From assembly GCF_000002875.2 (NCBI RefSeq), contig NC_009395.2, forward strand, positions 400,001-464,000: a DNA stretch of 64,000 nucleotides. Reading direction: 5' to 3'. The position numbers and the translations under genes were made by a program. The notes beneath the pieces were generated by a model that was not told where the DNA came from, made no database searches, and was given only the letters and a program-made list of their open reading frames with translations. Source of the DNA: Leishmania infantum JPCM5 (taxonomy: Eukaryota; Euglenozoa; Kinetoplastea; Trypanosomatida; Trypanosomatidae). Positions within the stretch are counted from its first letter, which is position 1. Each line of letters starts with the position of its first letter. Shown here piece after piece: positions 11,201-21,123 of the stretch.

Positions 11201-13773
11201 CGGCCTTATGCAGGGGCGGCATCTTCTGCTCAGGCAAAGGACTCTTCGCCGCCTTGGCCGTGTCGATGGCGCAGAGCGAGGAGGACCTGATTCGTTCCAC
11301 CGCGTGCATGTACCGCGCCGCCTTCTACACCGGCGTGCTTATGCGCAAGCGCCATCAGCACTTTGAGACGGAGACGCGCCTGACTGCAAATGGGGGCTTT
11401 ACGCTGTTGGTGGTGAACATCCCCATCATCACGCTGCGACGCCTCGTCGCGCGGGTGAACGAGGGATACGACGTGTTTGCCTCCTTGCGTGACATTTACA
11501 AGGGGAATGAGACGGAGCGGGGCAGCACCTGGCTCAACGTGAACAGCAACAACACGGCTGTCAGCGCCGGCACCGCCTCTACCCCTCGGAGGCGTTGTGG
11601 CGGGCCACTGTACTCACCGAACTCGTCCAGCGCTCACGCGTCAGCCTTGTTACCCTTCGCGCGCTCCATGCCGCATTATCCACGCTCGGTGATTGAGGTG
11701 AGCCGCGTCATCAGCAATCGATCCGCCGTGCTCTGCGGCCACCCGCTGGACATGCTGCGGTTGGATATGATCCTCGCCCGCTTCGCGGATTTTAACGATG
11801 TGAAGATCCACAAGGAGTACCTCCCTGCTGGCGGTCCAGAGAACAGCTACTTCTTCAACAAGCACATGGCGCACGAGCTCATGGGGCTGTGGAAGGCGCG
11901 CGGGGTCTCCTTCTCGCTTGCCAGCGTGCATCTGCCCGTGCACTCGCCGGTGAACGGTGACTTGTGGGCAGCGTCGCTGCGAGTGCCATTTAGCCCCCCG
12001 GCACCGCCAGATATGTCGGCTGCCACGATGGCGTCAGCCTACGCGAGCAACGCCATCTTGTCTTCTGTGGCACCTCCATCAACGGCGGGGTACCGCGACG
12101 AGTGGTGGATGTTCAACGTTGCCGAGGCGGCGACGTGCTCCAACCAGGACCTGACCTACTCCCTGCGCCACATGCAGGACGGCAGTGTGCTGCTCGACTT
12201 CTCCACCCACGCAATGAGGATTGGGCGGCTGATTGCGTGGACGAACAAGTCGATCACGGTACTCGCGGCGCCAGAGAACCGTCACGAGTCGTCGGCGATG
12301 CCGCCGCCGCGGCGCAGCCCAAAAGACGAGGCCGTACGCAACACAATGAAGAAGCTCGCCATAATCAACAATGTTCTTCGAGAGGTCGGTGACAGGACTG
12401 AGCAACCGCCTGACGCTCTGGCAAACCCTTCCGTGGAGCTGTCCACCACCTTCACGGAGCTAGGGCTGCTGGAGGTACTGCAAGGGCCGCGGGAGCGTGC
12501 CGGGACATGTCGCTTCGGCGCGCCGACGCGCGCCGCCTCCGTGGTACCAAGCGAGCGGCAGAGCGGCCACCATGGTCACGGCATCACGAGGCTCGGCAAC
12601 GTGCCGTCCGGAGCTGGTGTGGCGTCTGAGGCGCCATCCGCATGCCGACTGGATGCCGCCAATTCACTGGGGGGGCCTCGTGGCGTCGCTTCATCCAACG
12701 GCAAGGCCGCGGGCCGGCGCCTGAAGCCGAGCATCGGCGCTCTCGTATCGCTGAAAAGGGCTTCCGCCAACAGCGCGAACGCGAGCATCCCGGCCACGGC
12801 CAGCAATCTAAACAACCCGAACGCCATCGGCTACAGACATAAGGACAGCCTGTCGCTGAGCTCTGCGGGCGCCGTCGCCGGCTGTCTCGGTGGCGAGCTG
12901 TGGCACACGATAAGCCCAGTTGGCCAGTCCGATGCAAGCAGCGATCAGCGTACGCCAACAGTAATGTCCATGTCCATCGGCGCTCTCGCATCGCTGCAGC
13001 CCAAGACGGAGGAGGCGTCTGTCGTTGGTGGTGCCAGCCTCTCTGCCCCGCCGGCGCCGTTCTTTGTGCCACAGGAGGCGTACTTGCGGCCCAGCGCCGT
13101 CTCAGCAGGCCGCGGCCGCAACGGCGCTGTGGTGGTCTCCGATTCCCTTCATGAAGGCCCGGCCTCCGGTTTCGCTCTTCCATCGGATGTGGTGGCGCGG
13201 CTGGTGAGTGAGCCGGAGCGTATCCCGGCGCACCGCGTACGCTCGGCACCTAGCGGACAGAACAGCCCGCACATTGAGGCGCCTGGCAACACCGCCTCGC
13301 GGCGGACGCGGGGCATTCAGCGCGAGGCGCCCGTGGAGGGGGACCACTCGAATACTGAGAGAGTCAGTGCGGTGGCGTTTGACGACAACAGCGCTGATGT
13401 CTGCCGCGTTTCCGGTGACACCCCTACCCACGCCGCGGAGTGCTTTCCGGCTTCCATGTATGAGAATGGCTTTGTGATTCGCCGCAACAACGACTACGCC
13501 GGTATTGTGAACGTATATCAAGTCTCCGCTCTGATCACGTACTACGAGATGCAGTTTAACTCCGTCCTCTGCGACGGCGCCGTTCTGTTCGCCAGGTTGC
13601 TCAAGAGGGCATCTGGCATTGCCTTTCCCTCATACACGCTGTTGCTCTGCCCGACGGTGTTTTCTCTGCTGGAGTTGTGGGACGGCTACGAGTTTGAGGA
13701 GCTGTGGAGGCGTTCCCTCAGCGCCCCGGTATGCAGTCGTGCCACATCGCCCATCTCTGCTGGTCTGATGTGA
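8206..13773 (+). CDS. Large low-complexity protein with a degenerate FAS-beta/SAT-type acyltransferase domain
   Basis: 1855 residues from ATG 8206, which directly follows a run of A. The frame is open from GTG 8098, but there is no earlier ATG. Residues 1-860 are Ala/Ser/Pro/Thr-rich and probably disordered. Residues about 864-1350 are ordered. They follow the motif order of the N-terminal acyltransferase of fungal fatty acid synthase beta (the starter-unit ACP transacylase of polyketide synthases). FALFGALE sits where that family has a FGGQG loop, CSGKG (1008-1012) where GHSQG or GxCxG is expected, AVLCGHP near 1175, and LPVHSPVNG with His1246 where the catalytic His motif is expected. SVLLDF lies near 1327. 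The nucleophile position would be Gly1010, so transferase activity looks lost. A low-complexity insert lies near 1100-1160. A second ordered segment is at about 1735-1840. The FAS relationship is inferred by eye and needs a profile search. Confidence 0.8.
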   Translation: MSSRSDAPGPLPSASQSGSPLAPTASAPSRQRRVTHSHFPSAHGLAGAADAAASGTLQPLCTAVFSPEGHAIMTPFLSAESVVQAVVTPESDPAPTTAATTDEDCRAPHMAVTPAVLASASGASPATDEGVVVTTLTSLESATMPSSASPQSSTKTRAWLANQRRPRPMPYPSSIAVSSGYLLRLGHGTDSTIVPSRDTAEVLKQPQTPPPPPPPLVPLPASSTNATASAVPAFLHLLSPTTSPTATATVLSSSTMVHTPSSITATAARGRGRSNAAAARSSPDAPYISAPFATDTADDDSGVPVALGISPADGLHSTAALAVSSPNSHHTTRMGSTSEANLPYSARSGCAGIDVGRNADSHDWSTSMVSHGELMPPTAHVSLTSIAAAAAGGPSAHTTSDCTACARVGTMPTATEVVSAPRDYMGCLPSPPLSASRGPQPRQQQALYDYGSGGSGSGANNISRGAFGASWPRGGSGVLRRARADIGDSHVLRVAGALQRSGVSQELTPNVPMEESDGQIPPAAHGRQPWSALQCGLMAVSDGGTITGGAAVEAQRGASSSGGDAGAEAALAAGAAARAYEVDPIAFVLSGTQRGRSGEGGTRPTSTATSRPVSLSRGGCHSSPAAQREAFRGRADDPAAATNELSPLPGYCKSARVVLSAAYAAANRGVSEASKGWDESGCVDSALMPWAPPTGDEALRNPYQAFRMHRYHAGTETQPSQHGVMREVSQQHQRQRLPAAGSKNAPEAASEQSGEDEGQQAWQRQTRHCKEQQAYPGAPARQPDGATVVSSLRRFLSIIPAASPPDESPPPQQQRGSVDNRDRALPFQYLQSTSLPSSSAMAAAATTPSPSPAAATPPSPTPPVPPIFALFGALERLSRFSEMVQLCQEHADVLDDFLARLTLQLHRNSCALPLLASGANPARSQSSPPSLATSAAHDDSEFLRWHRIIMFLLRQPSELVKVGAEFFTDAVNSWPLHMLYLTCCFYVMAREHGYDALATALCRGGIFCSGKGLFAALAVSMAQSEEDLIRSTACMYRAAFYTGVLMRKRHQHFETETRLTANGGFTLLVVNIPIITLRRLVARVNEGYDVFASLRDIYKGNETERGSTWLNVNSNNTAVSAGTASTPRRRCGGPLYSPNSSSAHASALLPFARSMPHYPRSVIEVSRVISNRSAVLCGHPLDMLRLDMILARFADFNDVKIHKEYLPAGGPENSYFFNKHMAHELMGLWKARGVSFSLASVHLPVHSPVNGDLWAASLRVPFSPPAPPDMSAATMASAYASNAILSSVAPPSTAGYRDEWWMFNVAEAATCSNQDLTYSLRHMQDGSVLLDFSTHAMRIGRLIAWTNKSITVLAAPENRHESSAMPPPRRSPKDEAVRNTMKKLAIINNVLREVGDRTEQPPDALANPSVELSTTFTELGLLEVLQGPRERAGTCRFGAPTRAASVVPSERQSGHHGHGITRLGNVPSGAGVASEAPSACRLDAANSLGGPRGVASSNGKAAGRRLKPSIGALVSLKRASANSANASIPATASNLNNPNAIGYRHKDSLSLSSAGAVAGCLGGELWHTISPVGQSDASSDQRTPTVMSMSIGALASLQPKTEEASVVGGASLSAPPAPFFVPQEAYLRPSAVSAGRGRNGAVVVSDSLHEGPASGFALPSDVVARLVSEPERIPAHRVRSAPSGQNSPHIEAPGNTASRRTRGIQREAPVEGDHSNTERVSAVAFDDNSADVCRVSGDTPTHAAECFPASMYENGFVIRRNNDYAGIVNVYQVSALITYYEMQFNSVLCDGAVLFARLLKRASGIAFPSYTLLLCPTVFSLLELWDGYEFEELWRRSLSAPVCSRATSPISAGLM

Positions 13774-14827
13774 GTCTTCCCCCTTCTGGCACCGTGGCTC
13801 CGCCTGGGTCTCTCTGCGGGTTTGTGTGCATAGATGTAGGTATGCAGGTGTTCACATCACACACACACCCGTGGGCACGTGTTAACATCGGTGGATATCT
13901 TTCGTTATGTCGTCTGGTGCCCTTTTATTTTTCACGATTTTTTTTTTCGTATCCTGTGTTGATCCTTCTTGTTACGTGTCATTTTCGTTGTCGTCTCGCA
14001 TCTCATGTGCGGTAGCAGGCGTACACCCCACTCCCCCCTGCGATGTTTTTTTCGCGCGTGTGTGTATGGAGGGGGGAGGAGGAAGAGCGACAAGAAGGGA
14101 GCGCAGGGGAAAAAGGCAAGGCTCACCTCAAAACAAACAAGTGAGCAACAATCAAGAGATCGCGGGATTTTCTGGGTGCCGTTGCACGTTTCTGTCTGCA
14201 CCTCCCCACCCCCTTCCTCCTTTCCTTCCGTTCTCTCTATAGCACTTCTCTCTCCCTTCTCCTTTTTTGCTTTTTTTTTCGTGTTCGTGCTCGAGCGACA
14301 CCTGCACGTGCGCATGCCGCGCACTACACGCACACACACGGAAAAGACAGCGACCAAATTATAGAAACAAAGGGGCTGCTAAAAAAGGGGTGCCAAGGCG
14401 CAGTGGGTCGAGCCGTTTACGCCGTCAACACCCGCACTCCCCTTCCCCCTCCCCTTCTACTCTGCGCCTGTTGAGCTCTATGCTCTTTACGCGCCGATGC
14501 GGCTGGCAGTGGCGTTGCTCATCATCACTTGGGCTGCGGGGTCCTGCCGATATGTATATGCGCACACGTCTACGTGTGTGTGAATATCTGTTCAGTTCCC
14601 TCCACTCTACGTGCTTCTCTCCGCCGCATCGAATTTTATCGCTCTCAACTGCTCGACACGCTGGCTTCATCTATCATAACCTCCCCTCCCTCCAAACATC
14701 GACACATGCTCTTACACGCCTGTGCGAGGTTCACTTGCATCCGCGTTTGCGTAGTCCGCAGCAGGCCCGTCTACTACTTGCGTTTTTTTGTTCTTCACTC
14801 CCGACCCTGTTTTTCTCCTTGCGCGAC
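13774..14827. other. Spacer upstream of the IDH-like gene
   Basis: About 1.05 kb of pyrimidine-rich UTR sequence with no gene seen. The IDH-like reading frame stays open upstream to 14267, but that extension is CT-rich and has no protein-like composition. I therefore start the gene at ATG 14828. Polypyrimidine tracts at about 14430-14465 and 14680-14700 could serve trans-splicing. Confidence 0.6.
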
Positions 14828-15634
14828 ATGTCCAAGTCTATTGCTGTAATCGCTGCGGGTGCCCCCGCTGCTCTGGTGCAGGCTGCGTCCGCCATGGTGT
14901 CCAAGGCAACTGGTGGTGTCGTGAAGGCGATGCAGGCGACCTCGGCTGCGTCCAATGCCATCGTTGTCGGCATGCAGGCCCCGCTTGGCGTGTACGCGTG
15001 CGTCGCCGAGCCGCCTAGCACGGCCAGTGACCCATATGCAGGCGTGAAGACGGTTGTGGTGCGCGCCATCCTCCCGCGCCGCGCGCCTGACACGATGCAG
15101 GTGCGCGACATACTGGACGTGTATCCGGCCTCCGGCATTACATGCGAGAAAGAGACAGCAGAGGCGGTGGAGAACTTCAACAAGGCGGCCAAGGTGGCTG
15201 TAGAGAAGGCGAAGGCAATGAAGGCGACGCGCGTGACGCTCGTAATGAAGCCGGCGACCAAGTACGAACGCCTAAATGGCCTCTTCCGCGAGACGTGTAC
15301 CAAGACGATCGAGGCAGCCGGCCTTTCCGTCGAGACTTCCACCACGGCTGCGGCGACGAACACCCTCATCATGTTTCCGGAGAAGATGAGCGTTGTTATG
15401 GTGAGCGACGACCCCGTCTGCGAGAACGTGCAGTACGCGTTTGCCGGCGTCGTCGGCGGCGTTCACACCACCTACTATACCGACGCCGGTAGTAAGATCC
15501 ACGGAGGACACAGCTACAAGTCCGTCGCGATGGCGCTGGCGGAGGAGCTTAGGTCCCTAGGCATGAAGGCGGAGGCAGCGAAGGTGGAGGCGGCCGCACA
15601 GAAGAGCCCCCGCAATGCGGCTGCTGCCATGTAG
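14828..15634 (+). CDS. Isocitrate/isopropylmalate dehydrogenase-fold protein, probable pseudoenzyme
   Basis: 268 residues, shorter than typical NAD-linked isocitrate or isopropylmalate dehydrogenases (about 330-370). The order of elements matches that fold. It opens with a strand-plus-loop, SIAVIAAGAPAAL (residues 4-16), where active enzymes have IPGDGIGPE. Later comes VTLVMKPATKYERLNGLF (about 137-153) in place of VTAVHKxNIMKxxDGLF. Then SDDPVCENVQYAFAGVVGG (about 194-212) stands in place of NLYGDILSDxxAxxxGG. Lys141 may correspond to the catalytic lysine. The GDGIG loop, the substrate-binding arginine cluster and the metal-binding aspartates are not recognisable. A catalytic role is therefore unlikely; a structural or regulatory partner role is possible. 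The Ala/Lys-rich N-terminus could be a mitochondrial signal, but this is not clear. Confidence 0.75.
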   Translation: MSKSIAVIAAGAPAALVQAASAMVSKATGGVVKAMQATSAASNAIVVGMQAPLGVYACVAEPPSTASDPYAGVKTVVVRAILPRRAPDTMQVRDILDVYPASGITCEKETAEAVENFNKAAKVAVEKAKAMKATRVTLVMKPATKYERLNGLFRETCTKTIEAAGLSVETSTTAAATNTLIMFPEKMSVVMVSDDPVCENVQYAFAGVVGGVHTTYYTDAGSKIHGGHSYKSVAMALAEELRSLGMKAEAAKVEAAAQKSPRNAAAAM

Positions 15635-18600
15635 TGGCCAGCAGTGACGACGAGCCATGACGAGAGGCGCTGGGGCAGTAATGGTGTTGGTGGCGGACGG
15701 GAGGGCGCGATGACGGCGGCGAGGCAAGCACGCTTGCTCGTCGTGTGTTGCTGCGACTCGTGCACTGTCGCCCCGCGGCGTCTCTCCTGCACGCCATCGC
15801 GTGCCTTTTTTTTTTCATTTCGTTCCCCTCCATTGTGAACGCGCGTTTCGCATTTGATCAATGAAGTTAGTGGACTTTAGTAGCCGTAGTGGGTGTTACG
15901 AGGGCTGGGGCAGGGCGGACAAGGGGAGGCGCCAGCAGCAAAGCAGAGAGGCGAAAGGCAGGCGGATGGGGGCCTGGGAGGTGCCCAGGCCATGCCCACC
16001 TCAAGCAGCGGCCATCGGAAACGGAGCTTGTATGCTGGTCCTTCTTTTTTTTTTTTCGCGACGACGCCCCTCGCTTCCTCCAGCCCCTGCTCCTCCGCTT
16101 TCTCCCTCTTCGCTTGCCGCTGCTCTCCACCTGCGTCCCCTACCCTTGTATGTGGCCAGTATCGCGCACAAGCACGGTGGGGAGGGGGTACCACGTAGGC
16201 AAGAGAAAGGGCGGGGGGAGGCCGGGGAAGCAGACGGAGAGCAGCGGAAGCATCAGCTGTACGCCCCAATACGTGCAAGCAAGCACAGACACCGGCACTC
16301 ATTCTCATTCCTAATGCCCTTCCTCTCTCTCTTGTCCGTATCCTTTTTTCGCTCCGCCTGAATTCTGTTGTTGCACACGCGTGCTTGCGGCGGATGTGCC
16401 CGTGAGAGCGAAGACGTTCTGGGAGGGGGGAGGAGGCAGGGAGGGGAGCGCAGGATTTCTCGAGCATCGGTGTTGTAGCCTTCGATGTGCTGTGTGATGC
16501 GGGCTTCTATGGCCGGTGTTTTTCTTTTCGCGTCATCCTCACAGCAACCGGTGAAGTAGTAGCGGATGCCTGATCCTTTTTTCGCTTCCATTTTTCTCTT
16601 CCATTTTTCTCTTCGGTCCTTTGTCTGTGCGAGACGGCCCGTGCGCGGCGGCGGGGAGGCGAAGTTGTATGCGAACACAAACCCCGACTGGAAGGACTAG
16701 TAACGGGCGAAGCAACGATAAGCAACAAGAATGAGCAGAGCATGAGAGCGCGTATCTCCTGCGCTTCCAGCCATCCTTATCCCTCTCGCCACCTCCACAT
16801 GCTGGCCCAACGCTTCTTGCGAGCGACTCGAGCGGGCTGTCGCCACGCGCGTTGGTCCACATGTGTGAGTGACGGAGCTAGTTCCCCGCCCGCGCTCTCT
16901 CCGTGCCTGATGGCTGATGCACGCGAGCGAGCAGAGAGGGCACGGAGTAGAGCTCTGCGTGCCCTTCATCTGATCGGGGCCGGGACATCACCGCTGGCTC
17001 GTAGCCGACCCCTCGCACGAGGTCATGTTGATGCAGATCACCTTCCACGTAAGTGCACGCGTTCACTTACGCTCACGCAAAGACATGGGCCAACGCCAGG
17101 AACCACACTACCGTGAGCCACATGCTCATGCCAGTTATCCTGACAACACCTCTTCTTCACCTTTGTTTTCTGTCGCTCTCGCGTTGCTCACCGCCCTCTC
17201 TCTTCGAATGCCCACTCACACGCACGAATTGGGCATCGCTGCACTGCTTACGTTTCTGCCACCTACCATGTACCGAACCTCCCCTCCTCCGCCTTTTTTG
17301 TCCCGTACGCACGCTCACTTGCCATGCGTGCTTGTGTATGTGTGTGCTGATGTGGCCGTGCTCCGTTGATTTCTTTCACTGTCTCACCATGACAACTCCA
17401 CGCGAAGACTCACACACACGAACACGAAAAAAAGGAAAACAGCCACCACCACCACCACCAGTGCAATACAGCCCGATCAAGACCTCTTCCCTTCCAATCA
17501 TCACACGCGCCGTTTGGTGCCTTTTCTCTCTCTCTATCTACCCCCCTCCCCCCCCATCATCGGGGCAGATCGGCATCTCAACGTCTGCCTCCGTCCGTTT
17601 TTTCATCCTTAGAACAAACCGCAAAGCAAAGGACAAAAAAAAAGTAAAAGTAAAACCCTCCCTGATTCCACGGCGCGAGAAAGGGGAACGCGGCACCGAC
17701 ACACGCAGTCTGCGCGCAGCCGTAGGAAGCAGTGCTGAAGGAGTCGCACACTTGTTTCTGCCCCGCGGCGTTTCCAGCCTGCGTTTTCGACAGGTCGGCG
17801 GCCATCGACTCTGCTCTCTTCCCCTCAGGCTGCAACACGCGTCAACGGTGTTACCAGAGGAGATCGACTGGTGCACAGAGCAGCTCCGTTTTTAATGTAT
17901 TTAAGAACATTTTATTTTCGGTTGTGCGCGCCGACTTTGTGGGCAGAGACAGCCAAACGGTGAATTTCTCTGTTCGTGGGCGGTGACTCTTTTCTTCGTC
18001 TTTTCTTTTTCTACCTCGGACTTGCATTCTGTCATTGCTATCTGTTTCGGTGTGTGCGCTTCGTAGGCAGCACCGCTGGCTCCCTCCTTTCCCTCTATTT
18101 GTGCGTGAGTGCGCACGTGTGTGTCTGTGTACTGCCTGCTGGCCCTTCACAGAAGGACGTGCTCGTCTCCCGACGCCGCAACGCAGTTTGGCCAGCACAG
18201 AAAAAAGTAGTTACCCGGCGGAAGGCCGCATAGAGGAGTTGTGCGAGTCGAGAGCAGAGCAAACAGAGATCGACAGCTGCGCCGTGGAGGAAAAAAAAGC
18301 GAGCGAAGTGCAACGCAGCAGCCGTGCAGCGAGGACATCGCGCACCGCAGGTGCATGGAAGGAAAGCGTGAGGCCGACAACGGCGCTTCACTAGCAGCAT
18401 TCTCGCGCCCTACTGACGCTCAAACATTTTGCTTTTTTTTCTTTGCTCGCATTGCTTCGCCCACAGCAGCTCTGCTTCGCCACTAGCTCACCCACTCTAC
18501 CTACTCCTGCTCCCGGTTCTCTTGGCGTTTTTCTTTCCCACCTAGCCGTACGCTTATCCACCCTTATCATCGTCGCTCGAAGAAGGGGAGGGGGCACTTC

Positions 18601-19968
18601 TCCCCACTCTAGTTCTCCCTTTGTGTGTTTTTTTTTTCTTCGCTGCTCATCTCCGTCGATTTCTCCGGTCTCGGCATCTTCGTCATCAACGCTCTCGAGC
18701 GTGAACGCATAATATATCGTTGCCCCACCTTCCGCTCTCTTCTTCCCTTGCTCTCCTCTTTTCCGGTTTCGATCTCTGCAGAACCCCTCTTTTTCTCCTG
18801 CTCGTCTGCTGCCTTCACAGGCCTGGCAGGGGGTGGGTGGGGGGCCTTATCGTAACACTACGAACTACCCACCCTACACCCACACAGACACGACCACCCC
18901 ACCGCAGTGCTGAGTCGCATACACGCTTCCTCCTCCTCCCTCCTTTTCTTTTCCTTCTTCTTCCCTTCTCTCCGTTCACTGCTTCGCTTATCGATTTTGC
19001 ACGTTTTCTTTTCGCGTCTTCACAGGATTTTGCTTTGGTCGCTTATCGCCTCTTTTTTTTTGTGTGTTGTTCGTGTGTTTCTTCCGCTCGTTTCGGCTTG
19101 TTTTTTTTATCTTTTTTGTTCGTCTGTTGTTCTCACATACCCGGGACACCTCAGCGTGACCCACAGCGGCCAGCCTTCTCCCCCCCCCCCATCAGGCTGC
19201 CGGTACGAAAGTCACCATCACACCAGTACACACCGTCACACATACACACACACACACACACACCGAAGAGGAGGGGAAAGGCACCTGTTGGCTGTGTAGA
19301 TGTCTATATCTCTCCTCTCTCAGTCTGCTCCTCATTGCCAAACCCCCCTCCTTCTTCTCCCTCACAGAGCTCATCACTCACTTTTGCCCCAGCCTAAACA
19401 CACGCACACACACTCCCCCTTTCTTACGCCGTTTCCTAGTTGTGTTGTCCTCGGTCGCTCAGCACCCTTGCCCTCTTTCCTGCCGCACCGCCTTTTCGTG
19501 CTTGAGCGCCACAGGTCTCACCTCTTGCCCTCTCTAGTCTCCCGTTCTGTGTGAGCCGTGCCGAGCTCTCTTTCCCTTTCTTCGCTTAGTTTTTTTCCCC
19601 TCCTCCTTTCCGTCCTCTCTCCTTCCAGCACCTTCGAGACCCGCCCGCCCCGCACGCTGACTTCTTGGTGGTTCTGTTGGCTTGTATTCTTCCTTGTGCT
19701 CTTCGGATTCTGCTCCTGCTTCAGTCACGTGGGTTCCTTATACACACATATATATATGTATATGTGTATGTATGTATACATATGTGTGCGTGTATGTGTA
19801 TGTGCTGATCTGCATCATCATCATCATCACTGCTATCATCCACACATTTTTGTCGTTGCGGCGTTCTTTGTTGTTTGATCATTGGGCGTCTTCTATCTCC
19901 CTCTTCGTCTCCCCATCCCTCCTCCCACACGCCCCCCTTTCGCCCCTTCTTTATTGTTTGGAGGGGGG

Positions 19969-20068
19969 NNNNNNNNNNNNNNNNNNNNNNNNNNNNNNNN
20001 NNNNNNNNNNNNNNNNNNNNNNNNNNNNNNNNNNNNNNNNNNNNNNNNNNNNNNNNNNNNNNNNNNNN
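19969..20068. other. Assembly gap (100 N)
   Basis: Exactly 100 consecutive N, the usual placeholder for a gap of unknown size. It is flanked by a G run on the left and T-rich sequence on the right. The true length of the spacer here is therefore unknown. Confidence 0.98.
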
Positions 20069-20980
20069 TTTGTGTTTTGTCGTTAACTCGAGTACTGGTC
20101 GTTTTTCTCCCCTTGTCCCCTTCCTGCTTTCTTCTTTCTTCGCTGTAGTTGCTGCTTCTCGCGCTTTCTTTTTTTTTTTCATAGTTCGGCTCCGTAACTC
20201 TCTCTCCTTTTTTTTTTTGGTAGCACGAACTCACAGATATACGCTTAGACCCTCCCCTCTTCTCCCTCCCCCCTCACACACGTACACACCGGCTCCTCTT
20301 ACTTCACCAAAGCATCGGCGGTACGCCGACTCACCGACGCGCACAACAGCATCAGCCCGCGCACGCACGACGGCTCGTACAGACCCTCCATCCAGCACAC
20401 GCGCACACCCGAGCAGGCAAAAACTCTCCCTTTCATTTTCCTCCTGTCGCCGAGCTGCTTCGTACGTGCTTCCCGTGCTGTGCTGCTTGCTGTGTCCTTT
20501 TTTTTTGCGTTTTCGGACTTTGCTGGTTTGCTTGCGCGTGCCTGTCTGTCTGTCTGCTCTCCTGGTGTACCTCGTGAGCTCGCGCGCGTGCGCCTTGTGG
20601 TACTTCTGCCGTTGTGTCTTACCTTGCTCATCTTCAGCATTACCGCTTGGTTCTTCGTCTTCTGCCTGCCTTCTTTTTCCCCCTTTTTTTCTTTTTGAAA
20701 GTGTTGTTTCTCGATTTTTAGTCCGTTGCGTGATCGATTTTTATTGATTTGGGTGGGGCATGTGTGACTGTCAGAGTTCCTCGACAGGGAATTTACAGTG
20801 ACGTGAAAGCGACGGGGAGTGGCATCAAGATCAGCAGCGGTAGTGACCGTGGACAACTGCACCGGCTCGACGAAGGAGGAGCAGCACTGAGAGACAAGAT
20901 CTTCTCTGCTGCTCGATTTGTTTCGCCTCAAGCCCTCTCCTCTGTTTTCTCCGACTTGCTGCGGTTGTTTCTCCATTGCT

Positions 20981-21123
20981 CACGCACACGCACACGCACA
21001 CGCACACGCACACGCACACGCACACGCACACGCACACGCACACGCACACGCACACGCACACGCACACGCACACGCACACGCACACGCACACGCACACGCA
21101 CACGCACACGCACACGCACACAC
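20981..21123 (+). repeat. (CACACG)n hexamer array, about 24 copies
   Basis: A 143-base array of the hexamer CACACG (in register also CACGCA) that looks perfect by eye. Every step alternates pyrimidine and purine. It lies in the gene-free region. It makes spurious long frames (Arg-Thr, Ala-His or Thr-His repeats, and Val-Cys on the other strand) that are not genes. Confidence 0.95.

Noticed and set aside
14267..14827. N-terminal extension of the IDH-like protein
   Set aside because: The frame is open, but its composition is spacer-like. ATG 14828 begins the recognisable fold.
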